From contig NC_079316.1 of NCBI RefSeq assembly GCF_029931775.1, positions 70,032,064 to 70,096,063 of the forward strand: 64,000 nucleotides of DNA, read 5' to 3'. How positions within the stretch are numbered: the stretch's first letter is position 1; the number at the start of each line of letters is the position of its first letter. Shown here piece after piece: positions 11,862 through 22,290 of the stretch. The stretch is from Euleptes europaea. Lineage: Eukaryota > Chordata > Lepidosauria > Squamata > Sphaerodactylidae. Under the pieces are notes generated by a model. The model had not been told where the DNA came from. It saw only the letters and a program-made list of their open reading frames with translations, and did no database searches. The position numbers and the translations under genes were made by a program.

Positions 11862-12009
11862 TTGTCTTGGAACTTTGTTCTAATGTTATAATTGTTGTGT
11901 TAGAAGTGGTTCTGTTTCTAATGTTCTAATACATTATTCTCACTGCAAGTTTTGCATTGTGATTTTCCTGAATTGGATATTTTAGTTTAAGTGCTATATT
12001 TTGAATTCC
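11862..12009 (-). repeat. Right inverted terminal repeat of Neptune-like PLE
   Basis: The reverse complement of 9466-9613 over 148 bp with no difference seen. The last two bases overlap the target-site duplication, so the exact end is ambiguous by 2 bp. Confidence 0.92.
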
Positions 12010-12216
12010 AACCTCCAGGTACTAGCTGGAGATCTCCTGCTATTACAACTGATATCCGGCCAATAGAGATCAGTTCACCTGGAGAAAATGGTTGCTTTGG
12101 CTATTGGACTCTATGGCATTGAAGTCCCTCCCCTCCCCAAACCCCGCCCTCCTCAGGCTCCACCCAAAAAACCTCCCACCAGTGGCAAAGAAGGAACTGG
12201 CAACCCTACCCCACAT

Positions 12217-12618
12217 GGACTGCACAGTGCTTAATTTCAACTGGTTTTCATCACTACCACAATCATTTGCCACTCGATCAGCAGAAGAGATTCACAGAAG
12301 GCATTGTGGATCTGCTCTGGATCCACTCTGCATGTACATAATAAAACTAAGTTCAGGTCTCTCTTCTACAGATTTAGTCGTTCTCCCTGATCACTGATGT
12401 GAGGGTCTAACCAGATGTCCAGATGTACAGTTATGATTTAACTGTAAGATGGCTTGCCAGGTCTCCCCAGGAACCAGTGGGAGACTTACCTCAATGGTGA
12501 CATAGTGACATTGTCAGTGATGTGCTGATGTTGCCAGTGAGACACTGATTATGCTGGCAATGTGCTGATGTCACTTCCCATGTGCCTGGAAGTGACATTA
12601 GTGAGTCATTGGGGGATG
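12217..12618. other. Intergenic DNA with short local duplications
   Basis: No gene seen. GTGCTGATGT and GTGACATTG variants recur at 12500-12590, a small degenerate tandem patch just before the LTR element. Confidence 0.5.
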
Positions 12619-12623
12619 CTGGG

Positions 12624-12885
12624 TGTTATGTATTGGTTGAATATAATGTTGTATTACATGGGACAGAATGGAACTCTAAGTAAGAGCCTGTCGGCCCGCC
12701 GTTGAGCCGCCCAATCACAAGAGTGGGGGGGAGAAAGAAGGCGGGCATTCTGACAGTATATAAGCCGGGCAGGGAGCTGGAATTCTCAGTTCAATGCAGT
12801 TACAGTTACAGTGTGTTACTGTTAATAAAGGAGTTATCTGTTAACTGGGCCTCTGGCCTCTTGGTGTTACCCACGATATATAATA
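12624..12885 (+). repeat. 5' LTR of Mag-type element
   Basis: It starts TGTTATGTATTGG and ends CACGATATATAATA. A TATATAAG box lies near 12757 and an AATAAAGG polyadenylation-type signal near 12824. The boundaries are fixed by the CTGGG duplication outside the pair. Confidence 0.92.
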
Positions 12886-12975
12886 GTGGCGACGAAGGAT
12901 GGGATCCCGATGCTGGTAGGCCACCAGCGTGGGAAGAACTGAACGAAACACCAAGGTACAGACAGAGCCACGATA

Positions 12976-15571
12976 ATGGCTAGCTGGGCCCAGGGTAATA
13001 TGGTGCCATTTAATCCAGCCACTCCCGAGAAATGGGCCTCATATGCTATGAGGATGAGGTACCATATGGTCGCGAACGACCTCACATCAGTGGAAAAAAA
13101 GAAAGCGGCTTTCCTAAATCTCTGTGGCCAAGACACGTTCGAGTTAGCTCAGGGATTGTTAACGCCTGTGGATATCGACGTGGCCACTTACGACTACATT
13201 ATAACGGCCCTGGACATACACTTCGCACCTAAACCGTCTCAACTGGCGAGACGTGCAGAATTCCAGGAATGACACCAAGTGCCGGGAGAAACGGTCACCG
13301 AGTACTTCGCCGTTTTAAGGCAGGCCGCGAAGTACTGTGTGTTCCCCGATGTGAAAGATAGGCTCCGTGACCAGCTGGTTATCGGCCTTAGAGACAAGAA
13401 GGTCAGCCGCCGTCTTCTGTCCAAGAAATCTGTGACGTTTGAAGAGGCTTTGGAAGACGCAATGCAAGCCGAAGCAGCTGCCAGGGTTTCCAGTGCATTG
13501 GACCTCAAGGGAGCGACATACAGCACGGGGTCCACCAGAGACGCAACCCAGGTTCACTACGAAAATGACAGCGATATTGAGGGGGAAGAAGACTCCCACA
13601 GAATGGGCACGGAAGACACTCGAAGGGCCAACAAGGGAACAAGACCACGAATCACCACCGGCCGACATTGTGCAAGCTGTGGTGACCCCCATGACCATCA
13701 GTCCTGTCGATTTAGAGACGCCAAATGCAGGGGTTGTGGGAAGATTGGCCACATCGCTCGGGTTTGCAGTACCGCCAGGCGAAGTGGAAGTGGCAACCCT
13801 AACACAGCCGGGAGGCGCGATACCGACACACACCCGGTTCACTCGATTGTTGCGGGAACCACTATCTCTGCTACCCACCGACCAACAACAGAAGCGGGTG
13901 CCTATCAAGGGAATCGCACAAGTCCGGGTCCGACACTTGCAACACGAAGAAACACTTCGTCTCCTGGTGGTCAAGGGCGTGCGCGTCAGCCTGTTGGGCC
14001 TAGAATGGTTCCAAGCATTGGGAATACAACTAACCGGCATTCACCCCGTCACCCCATCCAACATCGAGAGTGTGTGGTGCAAGTTTGAAGATGTTTGGAA
14101 TGCGCCGCTGGGTCATTACCAAGGGCCTCCAATCCACCTCCAACTCAACCCCGGGGCAGCGCCAATCCGATTCAAGGCCCGCCGGGTTCCATTCGCCCTC
14201 AAGGGCAAAATTGATGCAGAGATTGACCTCCTCGTCCAGCAAGGGGTTCTAGAGCCGGTTCCCAATGCGAGGTGGGAAACACCTATAATAACACCCCTCA
14301 AACCAAACGGGGAGGTCTGAATCTGTGCCGATTATAAATGCACTATCAACTGGGCTCTGCAGCAGCACTCTTACCCGGTTCTGCTCGTGAGCCATCTGCT
14401 GGCGTCCCTCACAGGTGGCAGAGTCTTCACAAAACTCGACCTGGCACAGGCGTACCAACAACTGCCAGTTGAAAGCGAGTCGGCCGAGGCACCCTATCGT
14501 GACGCAATGGGGCGCGTTCAGCATCACTCGTCTGCAATTTGGGGTTTGCACAGCCCCAGGAATTTCCCAAAATTTAATGGAAGATCTCCTGAAAGGTCTG
14601 CCAGGGGTGGTGCCATATTTTGATGACGTGTTAATAGTGGCTGCTTCGGAGTCGGAGCTGCTCTGCTGAGTTCGGCAGGTCCTGGCCCGGTTTAGGTCTG
14701 CTAGCCTTACAGTTAAATGGGAAAAGTGTCAGCTGGGCATCCCTCAAGTCAATTTCCTCGGCTACCTGATTGACGCCGACGGCATTTACCCAACCCCCGC
14801 CAAGGTACGGGCCATCCATGTTGCCCCAGCCCCCACCTCCAAGCCCGAACTTCAAGCATTTCTTGGCCTCCTTAATTTCTATCATGCCTTCCTGCCACAC
14901 AAGGCTTCGGTAGCCGAGCCGCTCCACTGACTCCTGGACAAAGCGACCCCATGGTCCTGGGGGCCAACACAACAGCGCGCGTTTGTTGCCACCAAACACC
15001 TGCTCTTGTGGAATAGATGGTGAGATCTACCAAAGAAGCGTTGGGACGCCTAATCCACGGGGACTGGGATATGAGGCTGGCAGACTACCTGCTGTTCCAG
15101 CGCATCACACCATGCACCGCCACAGGAAGGAGCCCCACGGAGCTGCTGATGGGGCACTGACTGAAGTCGCTCCTCGATCGCATCCACCCAGACCTTACAA
15201 TAGAGCGTCACCCTGCGAGGGTCGACACAACCGCCCCCAGAATGGTTGCTATGGGGGACGCTGTTTACACCCAGAACTATGGCCCGGGCCCGGCCTGGGT
15301 TCCCGCAACCGTATGGGATGTGGCCGGCCCTGTGTCCTACTTGGTAGTGACCCTGGAGGGCCGAGTACTCAGGCGCCACATCGATCAGCTTCGGCACTGG
15401 CTTCCGGACCGGCCCATCTCTGACGGTGTCCTGGCAGCAAGAGAGAGAGTGGGGTGGAGCATGCCCAAGCTGAGGTTTGGGGAAATCCCATCTTCCGTGA
15501 AGAGGAGCATAGACCAGGGGAACGAAGCCTCAGTCCAGGGTGATGCCCGACTGCGCAGCCAGAGGCTATGA
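12976..15571 (+). pseudogene. gag and residual pol region of Mag-type element
   Basis: The region holds a gag-like capsid segment, a CCHC-type knuckle block, the run-up to reverse transcriptase with part of the palm, and a C-terminal remnant. It is not a working gene set: several breaks and a large internal loss are evident. Long antisense open frames across it are shadows of GC-rich gag sequence. Confidence 0.85.
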
Positions 15572-15697
15572 TGCCGATTGAGAGGCCTCAAAGCCCCAGC
15601 CCAGAGGTCCGTCGCTTGGGGAGAGCTCAAACTCACCCTAGCTACCTTAAGGACTATGTGTGTTGACCGGATAGTCTTGATCCTGGGGGGGAAGGGG

Positions 15698-15959
15698 TGT
15701 TATGTATTGGTTGAATATAATGTTGTATTACATGGGACAGAATGGAACACTAAGTAAGAGCCTGTCGGCCCGCCGTTGAGCCGCCCAATCACGAGAGTGG
15801 GGGGAGAGAAAGAAGGCGGGCATTCTGACAGTATATAAGCCGGGCGGGGAGCCGGAATTCTCAGTTCAATGCAGTTACAGTTACAGTGTGTTACTGTTAA
15901 TAAAGGAGTTATCCGTTAACTGGGCCTCTGGCCTCTTGTGTTACCCACGATAAATAATA
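15698..15959 (+). repeat. 3' LTR of Mag-type element
   Basis: 262 bp matching 12624-12885 at roughly 97 percent by eye. It is preceded by a purine-rich tract (GGGGGGGAAGGGG) suitable as a polypurine tract. Confidence 0.92.
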
Positions 15960-15964
15960 CTGGG

Positions 15965-16899
15965 GATGCACTGGCATTTAGGCAAAATGGTAGAGTTTTG
16001 CCCAAGTGCAAGTGTGTCCCAGGCATCCCGAGTGACGTACTGATGTCATTTCCGGGTGCATGGATAGTGCCATCAGCACATTGGGATGCAGCTGAACTCT
16101 CCCAGTTTCCAGTCATTTCCCCCCCTCCAGGCAGCTGAGTGATGTTGGAAAGCACCCACTGGTGGCAGGGGATCCCTACCTGTAGGTGTTATGTATGTCT
16201 GATTAGACCATTATTCTGTATGTTATTCTTCCAAGAAAGTAGTTTTCCCAGGCATTATTCTCCCAATTCTTTGGGGACTTAATCACTAGTCACCAGGCCT
16301 AGGCAGATAGCAGAATTCCTTGTCTGATCCCTCGTCATTCGCTCACACTCCCAGAACACCAAAGAGCAAGAATACATCAGCTGATGAGGATGATCCTTAT
16401 TGGCAGAGACTGAGAGAAACAGGGAAGGAGTCTGAGGGGGCGTCAGCCAATCAGAAGTGGCATGACACTCACTGCAGTATTCTCAATAGGTAGCACCATC
16501 ACTGATGCTACTAGCTGCCGCTTGTTCTATGCTGTTCTAGGAGGAAGAGGCAAACAAGGGGTGGTGTATTGAGGTTCAGAGGAGGGGGTCAGGGAAAGAA
16601 TGTCCCTCTCTGCCTTGAGTGAAGGGAGACTGGCTGTTGTACGAAAAGCTGCTTTCTTGGACGGGGAACACAAAGAAGATGGTCTAATAAGAAGTATACA
16701 ACAGAGATAAAAAGCCCACAGAATTACATGTTGTTGTTTTTTCTCCAGTCTCCAAATATCAAGAAAGCATTTGATCTACAATGTGAAGACACGGGGAAGA
16801 AGAACTGGTAGGGGAAGGAGAGTAATCTGACAGTGCCAAGGTAACATTTGTGGAGAAGACAACCAAAAAAGGAGAAAAGAACTCAGCTAGAAAAGTACA
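15965..16899. other. Intergenic DNA, no gene seen
   Basis: No recognised repeat or coding region. The first 230 bp continue the low-complexity, GTGCTGATG-like wording seen before the LTR element. Confidence 0.45.
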
Positions 16900-17435
16900 G
16901 GGAACCTAAGGGTTGAGCTGGAAACTAAACATTCTTATAAAGTAATATATTTATTTGGTGTACACAATCAAATAGATAAAAACACTGGGCCTGGAATACA
17001 GGCTATGTATAAAACCACCAGTAAGAACTGTTATAGAAATAATCAACACTGCTGGTGATATACATATATAAATGACCAATAGACCATACATGTTTCGGCC
17101 TCTTAGACCTTCCTCAGTTGGTCAAATTATACAAAGCATGATAATTAAAAAACACACATCTGGAAGTGCACTTTGCAAGGTATTATATCAGAAATATATA
17201 AACCTTATATCCTGTGTGGCTAGATGTAAATTAATAACCCCCATCGTAAGTCTTTCAGCATTGTAATGTGCTCACACAAGTATCTGGTGCAAAAAAAAAT
17301 AAATTGTGTGTGTATTTCCAGACGTGTTGTAACATCAACAAGTGACAAAATATATTAGTCATTCCATTTTATTGTGTACACCAAATATTTTACTTTATAA
17401 GAATTTTTAGTTTCCAGCTCAACCCGTAGGTTCCC
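16900..17435 (-). mobile_element. Penelope-like terminal element with inverted ends
   Basis: The outer 65-75 bp are inverted copies: GGGAACCTAAGGGTTGAGC at 16900 against the reverse complement ending 17435. The interior contains ACATGTTTCGGCCTCTTAG, which reads as a hammerhead core on the minus strand (17082-17123). Inverted ends plus a hammerhead suggest a PLE-derived, coding-free copy from a family different from the other two here. No coding part or target-site duplication is visible, so the class is inferred. Confidence 0.6.
17082..17123 (-). ncRNA. Hammerhead ribozyme-like motif (PLE family 3)
   Basis: Read on the minus strand: GACCA-A, the core CUGAGGA, stem II GGUC/GGCC around UAAGA, then GAAA, ACAUGU (a tiny stem III, AC/GU, with a 2-nt loop), cleavage position UA, and UGGUC. 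UGGUC pairs with GACCA as stem I, with one A unpaired. All invariant core elements (CUGANGA, GAAA, UH) are present. Short stem III is known for hammerheads in Penelope-like elements. Activity is not shown by sequence. Confidence 0.6.
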
Positions 17436-17821
17436 AATCCCAACATTTATGGGGGGCCAGGCTGATGTTTCCTCAACTCTCTGTTGTTCCTTCCTGAGAG
17501 GGAAGGGGTATAACCTACCAGTAGCTCTTGTATTTCTGGCCAGTGGCTGAGGCCAGAATATCTCCTTCCCTTTGTTTTTGCATTTTTTTTAGAGAGCTGC
17601 CCTGGTGCCTTAAGTTGTGCCCAGAAACCAAGTGGAAGTCAGTAAACATTTTTCAGTACAGGAATAATGGGATCATAGTGGCAAAGGGGCCACTGTTTCC
17701 TGGACCAACTGTAATTTCTGAACACCATAAGCAGCCCCACATAGCGTGTCTTATAATCGTCTGTAGTTTCAGGTGACAGATGAGTTAGTCGGTAGCACTA
17801 GAACAAAATTTGAATCCAGTA
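17436..17821. other. Intergenic DNA, no gene seen
   Basis: Unique-looking sequence with no coding region or recognised repeat. Confidence 0.4.
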
Positions 17822-18030
17822 TAGGGTTGCCAGCTCCGGGATGGGAAATACCTGGAGATTTTGGGGGTGGAGCCTGAGGAGGGTGGGGTTTGGAGAAGGG
17901 CGGGACTTCAACACCATAGAGTCCAATTGCCAAAGCAGCCATTTTTTCCAGGGGAACTGATCTCTGTCGCCTAGAGATCAGTTGTAATAGCGGGAGGTCT
18001 CCAGCCACCACCTGGAGGTTGGCAACCCTA
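17822..18030. mobile_element. hAT-type MITE (GGTTGCC family), full length
   Basis: 209 bp between TAGGGTTGCC and GGCAACCCTA. The body includes GATCTCTGTCGCC and CTCCAGCCACCACCTGG. No matching 8-bp duplication is visible. Confidence 0.9.
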
Positions 18031-18069
18031 GTCAGACAAAGTAAGCTTTGACTCAAAGTAAGCTTTGAC

Positions 18070-18140
18070 TCATAAAAGCTTATACCCTGGAAAATGTTGT
18101 TGGTCTATAGGATGCCACTGGACTCAAATTTTATCCTAAG
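18070..18140. repeat. Short piece of unclassified interspersed repeat
   Basis: AAAGCTTATACCCTGG and GCCACTGGACTC resemble the repeat at 6240-6465. Confidence 0.35.
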
Positions 18141-18609
18141 TAGAGTTGTTCCTTAGCATTTTCATTTCAATGGACTTAGATGGGTGTAACTCTGTTTAGG
18201 ATTGTTCTGTGGCTTATAAAACGGGAGTGGTTTGCTTCTGATAGTAGTACTTTTCTCATACAGTCTTTCACACACGCTACTTCTCTCTCTTATTCAATGG
18301 TTTACCAATGTTTTATAAAACTATTTTTAAAATATTTGTGAATTTATCCTGCCCTCTTGTGGTTTGATAGCTGGAAAATATCGTTATGTGCTCAGCTTAA
18401 AACAGCATTTGGAATGAACGCTCTTCTCTGTGCAGGAGACAGCCGGCAAATACATGCCCCCTCTTTCCCTTTTTCTAATGAAACATTTCTTCTTAACCTT
18501 GGGAGAATCGATTATTTGTTCCAATCATTGGCTATAGCAAAAAAAAAAAAAAAAAAGATAAAAGTAGCTTCTGAGTTAAGGACAATGAATAAAAAAGCAG
18601 CCCATGAGT

Positions 18610-18818
18610 TAGGGTTGCCAGGCCCCTCTTCACCACGAGCGGGAGGTTTTTGGGGCAGAGCCTGAGGAGGGCGGGGTTTGGGGAGGGGAGGGACTTCAAT
18701 GCCATAGAGTCCAACTGCCAAAGCGGCCATTTTCTCCAGGGGAACTGATCTCTATCGGCTGGAGATCAGTTGTAATAGCAGGAGCTCTCCAGCTACTACC
18801 TGGAAGTTGGCAACCCTA
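18610..18818. mobile_element. hAT-type MITE (GGTTGCC family), full length
   Basis: 209 bp, TAGGGTTGCC to GGCAACCCTA. Flanking octamers CCATGAGT and CCAAGAGT match at 7 of 8 positions, consistent with an aged 8-bp target-site duplication. An A17 tract lies just upstream (about 18539-18555). Confidence 0.9.
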
Positions 18819-18896
18819 CCAAGAGTACGTCATATATAACAGTAGTCAAAACTGTGCTTGAATATTATTCAGTTTCTGTTTTCTGTCATTGATTAG

Positions 18897-19163
18897 GTTT
18901 CTGCAAATTGTCACTACGATCACTTTGGTGGCTGCAAAAGAACACTGGCCTCTATCTTACCCCTTGGCCCAGCGAAGTTTGAAGCTTCTTTCACCTTAAG
19001 CAGCACTTTGGTGGCCCTGATTGGGCTGAAAGGAGGGATATCGATCTTCTAAATAAATAAATAAAATAAGACTTTAAACTTTGCTGGGCGGAGAGGTAGG
19101 ATAACAGGACAGTGTTCTTTTGCTGCCACCAAAGTGATGGTGGCAACAGTTTGCACAAATTTA
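18897..19163. repeat. Inverted repeat around a LINE-like 3' tail
   Basis: About 75 bp at 18897-18970 (containing ATCACTTTGGTGGCTGCAAA) return reverse-complemented at 19075-19163. Between them GGGCTGAAAGGAGGGATAT and an AAATAAATAAATAAA tail look like a LINE/SINE 3' end. A small tandem repeat, AGTAGCAGTATCGCACTGG, follows near 19185-19220. Confidence 0.6.
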
Positions 19164-19229
19164 ATTAATAGCAAATTTAATTAGTAGCAGTATCGCACTG
19201 GAAGTAGCAGTATCGCACTGGGAGCGTGC

Positions 19230-20116
19230 GTGTGGGGGGGGATCGTTCTCCCTGTCCTGCTTCCCCCCCACTGACCATCAGCTCTTCAGCGGGCAGCCCA
19301 GTTGATTGGCAAGCAATTGCCCACCACACCTGGGCAGTTGGAAACCCTATCCATCACAGACATGTTAAGTGAAAGGGTACGTTTTGAAGCCACCCCTCTA
19401 GATCTACAAGGGCTCCTACCCCATGCAATCTCAGCAAAATTAAGGCGGTCTCCAAATTGAATGTAGGCAAGTTTCCAGGTTATGGCCTTGCACACCCAAA
19501 AGCTGATTTAACATTGACCAAAGAGAATAGTTTGGCATAAATTTGTCCCACAATCCTGACTTAAATGCTGACCAGTATTCCGACAAAGTAATTCCTAAAA
19601 AATACCCTACAATTGCATCAATTTAGCAATTTTGTTATAACACCAAGTATTTGATATGGAAGGATTTATTTGAGACTGCTCTCTTAAGCATAACCTTGGA
19701 AGTCTTTTGTGTGGAATTTTATTTAATTTAAGCAAGACATTAAACAGAAGTTAGAGACTTACATTCCTACTGGGAGTACTGTAGGTTTCTCTCCTGAAAA
19801 ACATCATTATCCTGTATTTCTTAATTTTATCCTTCAATTTCTTGCTATGAAACATTCTTATAAAGAGCCATTCTATACCCTATTCTCTGTGTGCAGAGTT
19901 CAAATATCAAGTCTCTATCAGCATTCCAAAAACAGCAAAATGGAAATGTATTCTTAAAAGGCACTTTAGCCTATCTACAAGCCTGAGCTTCCCTGGAGGC
20001 GCGCGGCGGGCCCTTTAAATAGGAGGCACAGATCTATTTAAAGCCCCCCGCAGAGGGTCCTGCCAGCCCCCCGCCAGCCTTGCCGGGAGTCCCAGCAGGG
20101 CTGGGGGGGGGGTCTG
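19230..20116. other. Intergenic DNA with a GC-rich patch
   Basis: No gene seen. The patch at 19985-20110 (GGCGCGCGGCGGGCCC and proline-codon-like CCCCCCGCCAGCC) abuts a MITE fragment. It does not open into a convincing exon or CpG-island promoter. Confidence 0.45.
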
Positions 20117-20216
20117 GAAGTGGCCATTTTCTCCAGGGGAAACTAATCTCTGTTGCCTGGAGAACAGTTGTAACAGCGGGAGATCTCCAGCTACCACCTG
20201 GAGGTTGGCAACCCTA
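20117..20216. mobile_element. hAT-type MITE fragment (GGTTGCC family)
   Basis: The right half only: GGCCATTTTCTCCAGG through CTGGAGGTTGGCAACCCTA. Confidence 0.85.
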
Positions 20217-20957
20217 TTGTGACAGGTGGGAGTAAGACAGAAGATTTGTGCTCCTTCCCAGTAATGAGATCTACAGGAAGGCAGCTTCTTTCTCCAGTCA
20301 GTCATTTCAGCAGTGACCACACAGAAGGAGAATCTCTTCCATAACAGCAGTGCTACCAGGTAAGAAGCAACGACGTATTGATAGGAGTCCCCATGCAGTA
20401 TTTTAGTTTAACAGTGATCAGACAAGCAGCAGCAGCAGCAGACTTCTTTCCTCTCAATGCAGCCTTCCATCTTTCTTTCCATTATCAGCCACACAGCAAG
20501 CCTATCCTTGCTACCTTCAACAGCCTTAAGGAGTGATAGCATCACCCTTACTCAGAAACCCGCCCCCTGAAACTTACTAGGCCCCTCCTGATCATGGTGA
20601 GCACTGCAGAGCATTCGTTTTATTCTGACGGCTAAGGCACAATATAAGTGCTGTAGGCGTTGTTTTATCTGTGACGATTACAGAAATTTCTATAATTAAC
20701 CAAATGGTGAAACACCATTTGTATATACTAATTAGTAACTGCAGCAACCTCTTGTTAACCATGTAGAAACAATTGCTCGGTGTCCCAACTGATTCTGTTT
20801 AGAGAAGGCACAAAAGCCAGTCATTCCGCCTTGGATGATTTATTATCTGATTTAGTTATTTATTTACTTCACGATACCTTGCCTTTCCACACAATTGAGA
20901 CTCAGACATTGCATTACTGAAGGAAAGGGCCCGAATGCTCTTAGGAGCTGGCGTGAT
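20217..20957. other. Intergenic DNA, no gene seen
   Basis: Contains an AGC run (about 20428-20441). No coding region recognised. Confidence 0.4.
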
Positions 20958-21041
20958 TAGGGTTGCCAACCTCCAGGTATTAGCTGGAGATCTCCTGCTA
21001 TTACAACTGATCTCCAGCCCATAGAGATCAGTTCACCCTGG
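20958..21041. mobile_element. hAT-type MITE fragment (GGTTGCC family)
   Basis: The left half only: TAGGGTTGCCAACCTCCAGG to GATCAGTTCACCCTGG. A CCA-type microsatellite follows at about 21067-21087. Confidence 0.85.
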
Positions 21042-21126
21042 TTTTATTTCCACTGTTCACTCTCCCCCACCACCACCACCACCACACTCGCTTTCAGGAA
21101 TGCACATAAAGTGACTTACATTGTTC

Positions 21127-21287
21127 TCCTTTCCTCCATTTTATTCTTACAACAAACCGTTTAGGTAGGTTAGGCTAAGAGTATATGACTGTCCCAAGGT
21201 CATTCAGCAAGCTTCCATGGAGGAGCGGGGACCTGAACCTGGGTCTCTGAGATCCTAGTCCAACACTTTAACCACTACATCATAATA
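21127..21287 (-). mobile_element. MIR-like tRNA-derived SINE
   Basis: On the minus strand it has a tRNA-like head (near 21287), then GACCCAGGTTCAGGTCCCCG-type wording and a GCTGAATGACC block. On the plus strand it ends in CCTCCATTTTATTCTTACAAC. It matches the family at 22087 and 51577. Confidence 0.75.
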
Positions 21288-21473
21288 TACTCCCTCCCAC
21301 CCTTTTCCAAATTAATGAAATTTCCAAACCTCTCATGATACGAAGGATTGTTTAAACACTATGATCACTTTTTCTAAAAGGACTTCCTTTCATCTTTGAT
21401 CTCTACTGTTCCTGCATCAATTCTTGGGATTCCTGTGGAATCAAGGTCAAAAAGAATGTAAGAAGAGCCCTGA

Positions 21474-21736
21474 AGGAGGAGGAGGAGGAGAGTTGGTATT
21501 TATATGCCGACTTTCTCTACCACTTAAGGGAGAATCAAACTAGCTTACAATCACCTTCCCTTCCCCTTCCCACAACAGACACCCTGGGAGGTAGGTGGGG
21601 CTGAGAGAGCTCTAAGAGAGCTGTGACTAGCCCAAGGACACCCAGCTGGCTTCATGTGGAGGAGTGGGGAAACTAACCCGGTTCTCCAGATCAGAGTCTA
21701 ACACTCCAAACCACCGCTCTTAACCACTACACCACA
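21474..21736 (-). mobile_element. tRNA-derived SINE with BovB-like tail
   Basis: Minus-strand copy of the family at 7297. On the plus strand it starts with GAAGGAGGAGG and TTTATATGCCGACTTTCTC and ends at the tRNA-like head, TTAACCACTACACCACA. Confidence 0.88.
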
Positions 21737-22086
21737 AAGGTCCATCTAATCTAGCATTGTGTTTCCTAGTGGTCAGTTGGATTTTCTGGGACATCTTCAA
21801 GGAAGTAATAAAGGGTGTTGCCCTTGCAACTAATATTCAGGAGTAAAACTGCCTGTCATCCAGGTTCTGTTTAGCCATCAAGTTTAATAGCCATTGATAG
21901 TCCTATCTTCTATTGATTTTATAGTCCCACTTGGAAGCCATTGAAGCTAGTGGTCACCATCATATATTCTGGAAGCAATTCTATAAAATATTTTTGCAGT
22001 ATACAGAGAAATGTTACTTGCCATGAATGTACAATGCAGTAATTTCCCTGGGTGACTTCTAGTTCTTCTACCAATACTGCAAGTCA

Positions 22087-22290
22087 GTGTTGTGCAGTAG
22101 TTAGAGTATAAGAGTAGTCCAGAGAGATCTGGGTTCAAATCCCCACTCTGCCAAGCGCTCACTGGGCGACCTGTCTTCTTTCAAACTAACATACCTCACA
22201 GGGTTGTTGTGAGAATAAAATGGAGGAGAGAGGACCGTGTTCACCACTCTGCCCTCCTCCGAGGAAGAGCAGGATAAAAATGTGATTTAT
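22087..22290 (+). mobile_element. MIR-like tRNA-derived SINE
   Basis: The head TGTGCAGTAGTTAGAG and B box GGGTTCAAATCCCC are followed by CTCACAGGGTTGTTGTGAG and a GGATAAAAATGTGAT end. Full-length-like, about 200 bp. Confidence 0.8.

Larger units (their letters stand above)
9429..12007 (+). mobile_element. Neptune-like Penelope element with inverted ends
   Basis: A 2.6-kb retroelement flanked by a 17-bp target-site duplication (9412-9428 and 12008-12024, drawn from the interrupted MITE). Its outer regions are 148-bp inverted repeats at 9466-9613 and 11862-12009, identical by eye. The left repeat is preceded by a 37-bp extension (9429-9465) with no partner on the right. Between them lie a reverse transcriptase and a GIY-YIG endonuclease in one direction. 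The element is 5'-truncated relative to full-length Penelope elements, since the N-terminal part before the first RT motifs is missing. The identical ends suggest a young insertion. Confidence 0.9.
9396..12216. mobile_element. hAT-type MITE split by a Penelope-like element
   Basis: The MITE begins at 9404 (TAGGGTTGCCAACC), stops at 9428, resumes at 12008 and ends at 12208 (GGCAACCCTA). Its 8-bp target-site duplication CCCCACAT is perfect at 9396-9403 and 12209-12216. This shows that the two halves were one insertion and that the 2.6-kb PLE between them arrived later. Confidence 0.92.
12624..15959 (+). mobile_element. Mag-type Ty3/gypsy LTR fossil, internally deleted
   Basis: A complete-ended but broken element of 3.3 kb. 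The 5-bp target-site duplication CTGGG flanks it at 12619-12623 and 15960-15964. The LTRs are 262 bp. A primer-binding-site-like TGGCGACGAAGGATGG follows the 5' LTR. The internal part has a gag region with a zinc-knuckle block, a protease/early RT region and a short piece from the end of pol; most of the RT, RNase H and integrase region is absent. It carries several breaks. The gag and RT wording resembles the Mag lineage (inference). The LTRs differ by about seven substitutions and two small indels by eye, so the insertion is fairly recent but not new. Confidence 0.9.

Noticed and set aside
13315-14040. 241-codon antisense frame in the Mag-type element
   Set aside because: It is a shadow of the GC-rich gag region on the other strand.
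19985-20110. Possible CpG-island promoter or CPXM2 first exon
   Set aside because: Too short, adjoins a MITE fragment, and no signal peptide or CPXM2-like wording appears in any frame.
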